A stretch of 64,000 nucleotides of DNA from CAZJHX01 sp964545715. GTDB lineage: Bacteria > Myxococcota_A > UBA9042 > GCA-2863065. The stretch covers positions 8,486 through 72,485 of the forward strand of contig CAZJHX010000033.1 of NCBI GenBank assembly GCA_964545715.1, given 5' to 3'. Both the position numbers and the translations under genes were made by a program. Of the stretch, positions 59,464-64,000 are shown piece after piece. Under the pieces are notes generated by a model. That model saw only the letters and a program-made list of their open reading frames with translations, was not told where the DNA came from and did no database searches. Each line of letters opens with the position of its first letter. Position 1 is the first letter of the stretch.

Positions 59464-60882
59464 TTAGTCGCCCTGCCCCGGATCCTCCCATTGGATCACG
59501 GTGGCCGTCCGCTCCGAGCTGGCGGCGCGCACTGCCGCGACGTCGATGCCCGCGGCTTCTATCCAGCGATACGCCGTTGTGCGCGCCACGCCCAGAGACT
59601 TGGACACCTTGCGCATATTGCCGCCGCACTGGGTGACCAGATCGCGCAGCTCATCGTCCGGTGGCGCCTGTGGACGCTTCAGCGGCTTGATGCTCGGACG
59701 CGCCACTGCCGGCCTGGCGGCCGCCTCATCCAACGACAGCGAGGCTGCCAGCGAGGGCGTCAAGCGCAGCCGATCGGTGCCCTGCGCCTCGATAATGGCG
59801 CGCTTCACGATGGTCTCCAGCTCACGCACGTTGCGCGGCCACGTGTAGGCCATGAGCCGGGCGCTCAGCTTGCGAGCCATGCGCGACGGACCGCTGTGGC
59901 GGGTCGCGAAATGCTGCACTAGCGGGACGATGTCCTCGCAGCGCTCACGGAGCGGCGGCACCTCGATAATCCAGCCGGACAGGCGCGCGTACAGGTCCTC
60001 GCGGAAGGTCCCGTCGGCCACCATGTTGCGCAGATCGCGGTGGGTGGCTGCCACGACGCGGGTGTCCACGCGCCGCACCTGATTGCTGCCCAGCCGGCGC
60101 ACCTCGCCCTCTTGCAAAAAGCGCAGCAGGCTGGTCTGCAGCTTGGCCGACGCGTCACCGATCTCGTCCAGGAAGATGGTGCCGTTGTGGGCGTCCTCGA
60201 TGAGGCCGGGGCGCGGCTTCTCAGCGCCGCTGAAGGCCCCGCGCGCGTGCCCGAACAGCTCGCTTTGCAGTAGCGTGTCCGCCATGCCGCCGCAGTTCAC
60301 CAGCATCAGCTTTCCGCGGCGGCCGCTGGACGCGTGAATGGCCCGCGCCACCAACTCCTTGCCCGTTCCGGACTCGCCCATGACCAGCACGGTGGCAGCG
60401 TGCGGCGCGACCAGCTCCACTGAGGTCAGCACGCGATCCATGGCCACGCTGACCCCCACCATGCCGGAGTCGCCGGTCTGGCAGGCCCGCGCAGGCGCCC
60501 GAAAATAGAGAAAAAGCAGGGGCCCGACCGCGATGAGATCGCCCGGCTGCAGGGCCGACTCGTCGACGCTCTCGTCGTTGAGCTTGGTACCGTTGAGACT
60601 CCCCAGATCGCGCACGATGGCCTGATCGCCGCGCAGAGAGAACGCGGTGTGACGACGCGAGATGCGCGAGTCGTCCAGCCCGCCCGGTCCCAGGTCGTAG
60701 CCGCCGCGCCCGACGGTGATCGTCTCGTTTGGCTCCAGCACCAGGCGCTTGCCCACGAAGAACGGCTGCGGGTGGTAGACAACCTGCAGCGCGTGCAGCT
60801 TCTCCAGCCGGGGCAGCGCGTCCTCCGACAGCGTGGCCATGCTGCCAACCGCTATCGGTTGCGTGGTATCGGGATCAGTCAC
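59464..60882 (-). CDS. FHA-domain sigma-54 activator with variant GAFSGA
   Basis: 472 aa from GTG 60882. The FHA domain (about 40-125) has VGRGGYD, SRISRRHTAF and LGSLNGTKLN, which bind phosphothreonine. The AAA+ domain has GESGTGKELVARA and GTIFLDEIGD. The sigma-54-contacting loop is GAFSGA instead of GAFTGA. The C-terminal helix-turn-helix is MRKVSKSLGVARTTAYRWI. Similar myxobacterial proteins answer Ser/Thr kinases. It is convergent with the TerB gene and downstream of the oxidoreductase. Confidence 0.93.
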   Translation of the reverse strand: MTDPDTTQPIAVGSMATLSEDALPRLEKLHALQVVYHPQPFFVGKRLVLEPNETITVGRGGYDLGPGGLDDSRISRRHTAFSLRGDQAIVRDLGSLNGTKLNDESVDESALQPGDLIAVGPLLFLYFRAPARACQTGDSGMVGVSVAMDRVLTSVELVAPHAATVLVMGESGTGKELVARAIHASSGRRGKLMLVNCGGMADTLLQSELFGHARGAFSGAEKPRPGLIEDAHNGTIFLDEIGDASAKLQTSLLRFLQEGEVRRLGSNQVRRVDTRVVAATHRDLRNMVADGTFREDLYARLSGWIIEVPPLRERCEDIVPLVQHFATRHSGPSRMARKLSARLMAYTWPRNVRELETIVKRAIIEAQGTDRLRLTPSLAASLSLDEAAARPAVARPSIKPLKRPQAPPDDELRDLVTQCGGNMRKVSKSLGVARTTAYRWIEAAGIDVAAVRAASSERTATVIQWEDPGQGD

Positions 60883-60899
60883 CGGGGGTCCTTTCCTCC

Positions 60900-62501
60900 T
60901 TACAGACCTCGTATCATCGAGAACGCGCCCATGGGCTCTGCGCTGGTCGCAGCCAGCACGCCCCCCATCATAGCGCCGATCACCCCTACTGACGCTACTT
61001 CACTACCCGAGAAGAAGAGGTTCTTGATCGGAGAGCGCGGGCGAAGCCACGGATTGCGGAACCGATCCGGGGTCGGCTCGATGCCGTAGATCGAGCCGCT
61101 GATCGGCCGACAGAAGTTGTCGGTGGACAGCGGCGTGGACAGCTCGACGTAATCGACCATTTCACGCAGCCCCGGCAGTCGCTTCAACAGCTGCTCCAGC
61201 AGAGTGTCCGCCAGGCGCTTCTTCAGCTCGTCGTACTCGACACCGCGCTTTTTCCAGCGCGTCCCCTCCCACTTCCCGAAGACCTCCCACGGGACAAAGG
61301 TGACAACCTCGCCGGTGTGGCGCTGGTCGTCGCCCGGCTCGTGACGCGGATCTTTGAGGCTGGGAAAGCTGCAATAGAGGCACGGGGCCTCACCGATCGC
61401 GTCGGGATCGCCTATCTGCCACTCGTCCGCCTCGTTGTCCCACGTGTTGTAGAACCACTTGTTGGCGGCGGTGCAGCCCGCTTCGCGAATGTCTCCCTTG
61501 AAGCCGATGTACAGGCACACGTGGGCCGGGGCAGGCGGCAGCTGCCGAATCGACTGGGCCCACGCCTGCTCACGCTGTTCCTCGGGCAGGAGCCGCCGGA
61601 TGGCTGACTGAATGCCGGTCGCGGCGATAATCCGCGGCGCCATGATCTCTTCGCCCGTGGTCAGGCGCACCCCGACCGCCTTGTTGGCGCGCACCAGAAT
61701 CTGGTCCACGTCCGCTCGAATGCGCGTCCAGCCGCCGGCCTCCTCGACCGTGGCCAGCAGTGTGCGCGCGATCTCCCCAGCGCCGCCTACCGGATAATAG
61801 CCGCCGTGCAGAAAGTGCTTCACCACAAGCGCCTGCATCGCAAAAGACGAGCGCGACGGCGGCGACCCGTAGTAGCCCCACTGCGCACAAAACAGCGATC
61901 GCAGCTGCTCGTTGTCGGTCAGCCCGTCCACAACGGCCTTTGTGGACTGCTCCAAATAGGCCTGCGCCTTGCGCCCAAGGAGACGATCGAACACCGGCGC
62001 AAGGCCCCGCGGCGTCACGCGGGCCATGTAGTAGCCCTTCATCCCGCGAGCGACGTCGCGCACATAGTTCAAGTAGTCGTCGATAGCCGCGACATCGTTG
62101 GGAAACGCGCTGCACAGGTTGTCGCGAAACTGGTGGGGATTGTCGGGAAAGTCGATCCGAAAGCCGTCCGGATAATGAAACTGGTCATACACCGGCCCCA
62201 GCGACGCCCACTTCAGCTTGTCGCCGCTCAGCTGACTGAGCAGGCGCCCGGTCATCGAGTGCTCGGTGACCTCACCGACCGCATGGACCCCCACATCCCA
62301 GGTGTAGTTCTTGCGGTTGAACATATGCGTGAAGCCGCCCGGAACGTAGTGCTGCTCGAGCACCAACACGCGCTTGCCCAGCTTCGCCAGCATGGCGGCG
62401 GTCGTCATGCCCCCCATGCCGGACCCGATGACGATCGTGTCCCACGGGCCGGGTTTGCTCTTCTTGCTCCAGGGCTTGTGCGCTTTCATCGAGGTGCTCA
62501 T
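60900..62501 (-). CDS. FAD-dependent phytoene-desaturase-like oxidoreductase
   Basis: 533 aa from ATG 62501, overlapping the upstream stop (ATGA). The dinucleotide-binding motif is DTIVIGSGMGGMTTAAMLAKLGKRVLVLEQHYVPGG. The C-terminal FAD motif (LFFSGSEVASVGVIGAMMGGVLAA) is present. The layout resembles phytoene desaturase, carotenoid isomerase and retinol saturase. The substrate is unknown; no other carotenoid gene is visible. It follows the unknown gene at the window end. Confidence 0.87.
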   Translation of the reverse strand: MSTSMKAHKPWSKKSKPGPWDTIVIGSGMGGMTTAAMLAKLGKRVLVLEQHYVPGGFTHMFNRKNYTWDVGVHAVGEVTEHSMTGRLLSQLSGDKLKWASLGPVYDQFHYPDGFRIDFPDNPHQFRDNLCSAFPNDVAAIDDYLNYVRDVARGMKGYYMARVTPRGLAPVFDRLLGRKAQAYLEQSTKAVVDGLTDNEQLRSLFCAQWGYYGSPPSRSSFAMQALVVKHFLHGGYYPVGGAGEIARTLLATVEEAGGWTRIRADVDQILVRANKAVGVRLTTGEEIMAPRIIAATGIQSAIRRLLPEEQREQAWAQSIRQLPPAPAHVCLYIGFKGDIREAGCTAANKWFYNTWDNEADEWQIGDPDAIGEAPCLYCSFPSLKDPRHEPGDDQRHTGEVVTFVPWEVFGKWEGTRWKKRGVEYDELKKRLADTLLEQLLKRLPGLREMVDYVELSTPLSTDNFCRPISGSIYGIEPTPDRFRNPWLRPRSPIKNLFFSGSEVASVGVIGAMMGGVLAATSAEPMGAFSMIRGL

Positions 62502-64000
62502 GGCGTCCAATCCATCTCCATCACGAGTCCAACCGGGCGAAAGAAGGCACGCACGCGCGTGAATCCCACCCACATCTTATCGTCGATCGCGTCGGCGGCG
62601 TCCGACTTCAGACCCACCCAACGCTTCAGCGCGAGCAGCCTTCCCTTGTCCGAGACAAACACCACCGCCGCATTGTCCGCGCGTGGAGCGGCGCGCACGG
62701 CGGTGCCTGCAATGGCGTCCATATCGGGTCCAAAGGTCACCGCCAGGGTATCGCCGACTCGAGAGATCCGGGGCCGGCTGATCCGCCCCTGAAATCCACC
62801 CAGCGGTACCGTGAACGCCTCGGGAGGCGCCCCATCGGCCAGCTCGGGCAGGCGCACGCCAACCATGGCGCCAAAGGTGCGCACGGTCTTGATCAGGCCG
62901 ACGAGATCCGCGTGCTTGAGCAGCGCGTGGAGGCGCACCTGGTCATCCGCCAGCCCGTGGACCACCACCTGGGCGCCGCCGATGGCCCGAACCAGCGCGC
63001 TCATCGTCTTGTTGGCGTAGCCCGCGCTCTTGAACCCCTCGGCCGGAGCCCGCAGCGGCTCGCACGCCGTGTCCGCCCAGCTCTTGCCCAGCGCGCCCAT
63101 CGCGTCCATCACCGACGCCACCTTCAGGTTCAAGCTCAGCCCCATGGCCGGGCGACCGGGAAAGTCGGGCCCCAGCCCGGCCATGGGCGACACCAGCTTC
63201 TGCAGGCTCTGCGCGACGGCCTGCGACGTCTCCCAAACCGCCTTGGATCGGTACCTTCCGTCGGTATACGAAAAGTCGTAGGCCAGGCGCGGCAGATGAC
63301 CGGCCAGCGCGCGCCCTGCCCGAGCGCACTGCGCAGTCAACGAGGTCAGGTCCACGTCCATCAATGCCAGCTGTGCGCGCAGCCGGTCGGGGTTGTCGCC
63401 GGTGACCATGGCCGCCAGCCGCTTGAAGTCGAACACGCCCAGCCAGGGCGTCGCCAGGCCATGCCGCTGCGTTATCTCATCCAGCTCGGCGGTGTCCGCC
63501 AGACTTGGCCGGGGCTTTCGGGCACCCAGGATCAGCGGCAGATCGATCGCCTGGCGAGACGCCGGGTACATCGCCAGCACCGCGTCACGACCGTCGATAC
63601 CGAAGACGATGCGCAGCTCGCCAACGCTCCAGGTGCGGTACCGCCGCCCGTCGAGCTCGCGATCGGGTTTGGCCGACAAGCCCCCCTGGGAGACGAGCGA
63701 CTGCACCGTGCGCTCGAACGCGGCCACCGAAGACAGGCGGACGCGCACAACCGGGAAGACACCGAGGGTGAAGATAAGAAACGGCCCGCGGGACTCTATG
63801 CCCAGGTCCGCCATCCCCTCCAGCGTCAACTTGCCGCGCAGCATCTCGCCGCCCACCGGCAGCATCGGCTTCAGCTCATCCACCGCGTCCAGCAGCAGGT
63901 CGCCAAAGCCGGTATATGCGTCCCAGAAGGAGTCCTCGACCGGCGCAAACGTCCCCGAGATGAACATGGTGTCGGCCGGCACGTTGCTGAGCAGCTCTGC
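62498..64000 (-). CDS. Unknown protein, N-terminus beyond the window
   Basis: 500 residues are visible; the frame is open to position 64000 and its start is not seen. It reads AELLSNVPADTMFISGTFAPVEDSFWDAYTGF at the visible beginning, an alternating pattern of strands and helices with repeats such as LGVFPVVRVRLSSVAAFERTV and VVVHGLADDQVRLHALLKHADL. A DUF3352-like fold is possible but I cannot support it. It overlaps the oxidoreductase start by 4 nt, so the two are co-expressed. Confidence 0.6.
   Translation of the reverse strand, partial: AELLSNVPADTMFISGTFAPVEDSFWDAYTGFGDLLLDAVDELKPMLPVGGEMLRGKLTLEGMADLGIESRGPFLIFTLGVFPVVRVRLSSVAAFERTVQSLVSQGGLSAKPDRELDGRRYRTWSVGELRIVFGIDGRDAVLAMYPASRQAIDLPLILGARKPRPSLADTAELDEITQRHGLATPWLGVFDFKRLAAMVTGDNPDRLRAQLALMDVDLTSLTAQCARAGRALAGHLPRLAYDFSYTDGRYRSKAVWETSQAVAQSLQKLVSPMAGLGPDFPGRPAMGLSLNLKVASVMDAMGALGKSWADTACEPLRAPAEGFKSAGYANKTMSALVRAIGGAQVVVHGLADDQVRLHALLKHADLVGLIKTVRTFGAMVGVRLPELADGAPPEAFTVPLGGFQGRISRPRISRVGDTLAVTFGPDMDAIAGTAVRAAPRADNAAVVFVSDKGRLLALKRWVGLKSDAADAIDDKMWVGFTRVRAFFRPVGLVMEMDWTP

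Overview
This is a 64 kb stretch of high-GC bacterial chromosome, densely packed with genes: no gap between genes exceeds about 260 bp, and many neighbours overlap by 1-4 nt (ATGA, GTGA, TTGA or TGATG junctions). I saw no rRNA, tRNA, CRISPR array, transposase or phage gene. The many large secreted lipoproteins with Asp/Val/Pro- or Asp/Thr-rich linkers, LamG, PKD, Ig-like and Cys-rich repeats, the many two-component and chemosensory genes, two sigma-54 activators and an FHA-AAA+ regulator all suggest a Myxococcota-like (former Deltaproteobacteria, perhaps Bradymonadales-like) organism. That placement is inference from gene content only.

Layout. 1-9518 (minus): an operon of a TPR protein and three exported proteins. 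Two of these carry three copies each of a four-cysteine module I do not recognise. Next to it lies a quadruple-LamG lipoprotein broken by a 100-N assembly gap. 9602-13651: a LysR regulator, a divergent monooxygenase-like protein, a PKD/Ig lipoprotein and a hemerythrin-like protein. 13665-23385: a chemosensory cluster, cheA-cheW-mcp-cheB-cheR on minus, and cheY, a CheX-PAS-histidine kinase fusion and a PAS/membrane protein on plus. 23432-26340 (minus): methyltransferase, a disrupted delta-60 lipoprotein, YchJ/SEC-C and radical SAM genes. 26464-34465: a MepA-like lipoprotein, an AurF-like diiron oxygenase, a kinase/NtrC-type regulator pair, a KPAEE-repeat lipoprotein, YjbR, an unknown membrane protein and a VTT-family membrane protein. 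34553-39786: a soluble kinase with Rcp-type receiver and STAS-like protein, DUF3817, a class III adenylate cyclase, a sigma/anti-sigma/YbjQ operon and a small exported protein. 39847-49500: four large exported proteins. 49553-55254: LysR, esterase, a double-kinase hybrid and a REC-EAL c-di-GMP phosphodiesterase. 55374-59457: a PilZ-methyltransferase operon with HD hydrolase, a desaturase carrying a nonsense codon, a CarS-like enzyme and TerB. 59464-64000: FHA sigma-54 activator, FAD oxidoreductase and a truncated unknown protein.

How it fits together. The region combines envelope and surface proteins with signalling. The most interesting regulatory signal is a set of sigma-54-type promoter matches (GG-N10-GC with TTGC[A/T]) upstream of the AurF-like oxygenase, a carboxypeptidase-regulatory lipoprotein and the PilZ-methyltransferase operon. 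Two of them have striking inverted or helically phased repeats at enhancer distance. The 54.0-59.5 kb region places a complete EAL domain divergently from a PilZ-linked methyltransferase and lipid-type enzymes, suggesting a c-di-GMP-linked lipid locus. The best candidates for undescribed biology are the six-copy Cys module, the CheX-kinase fusion, the lipid operon and the phased repeat upstream of 47830.
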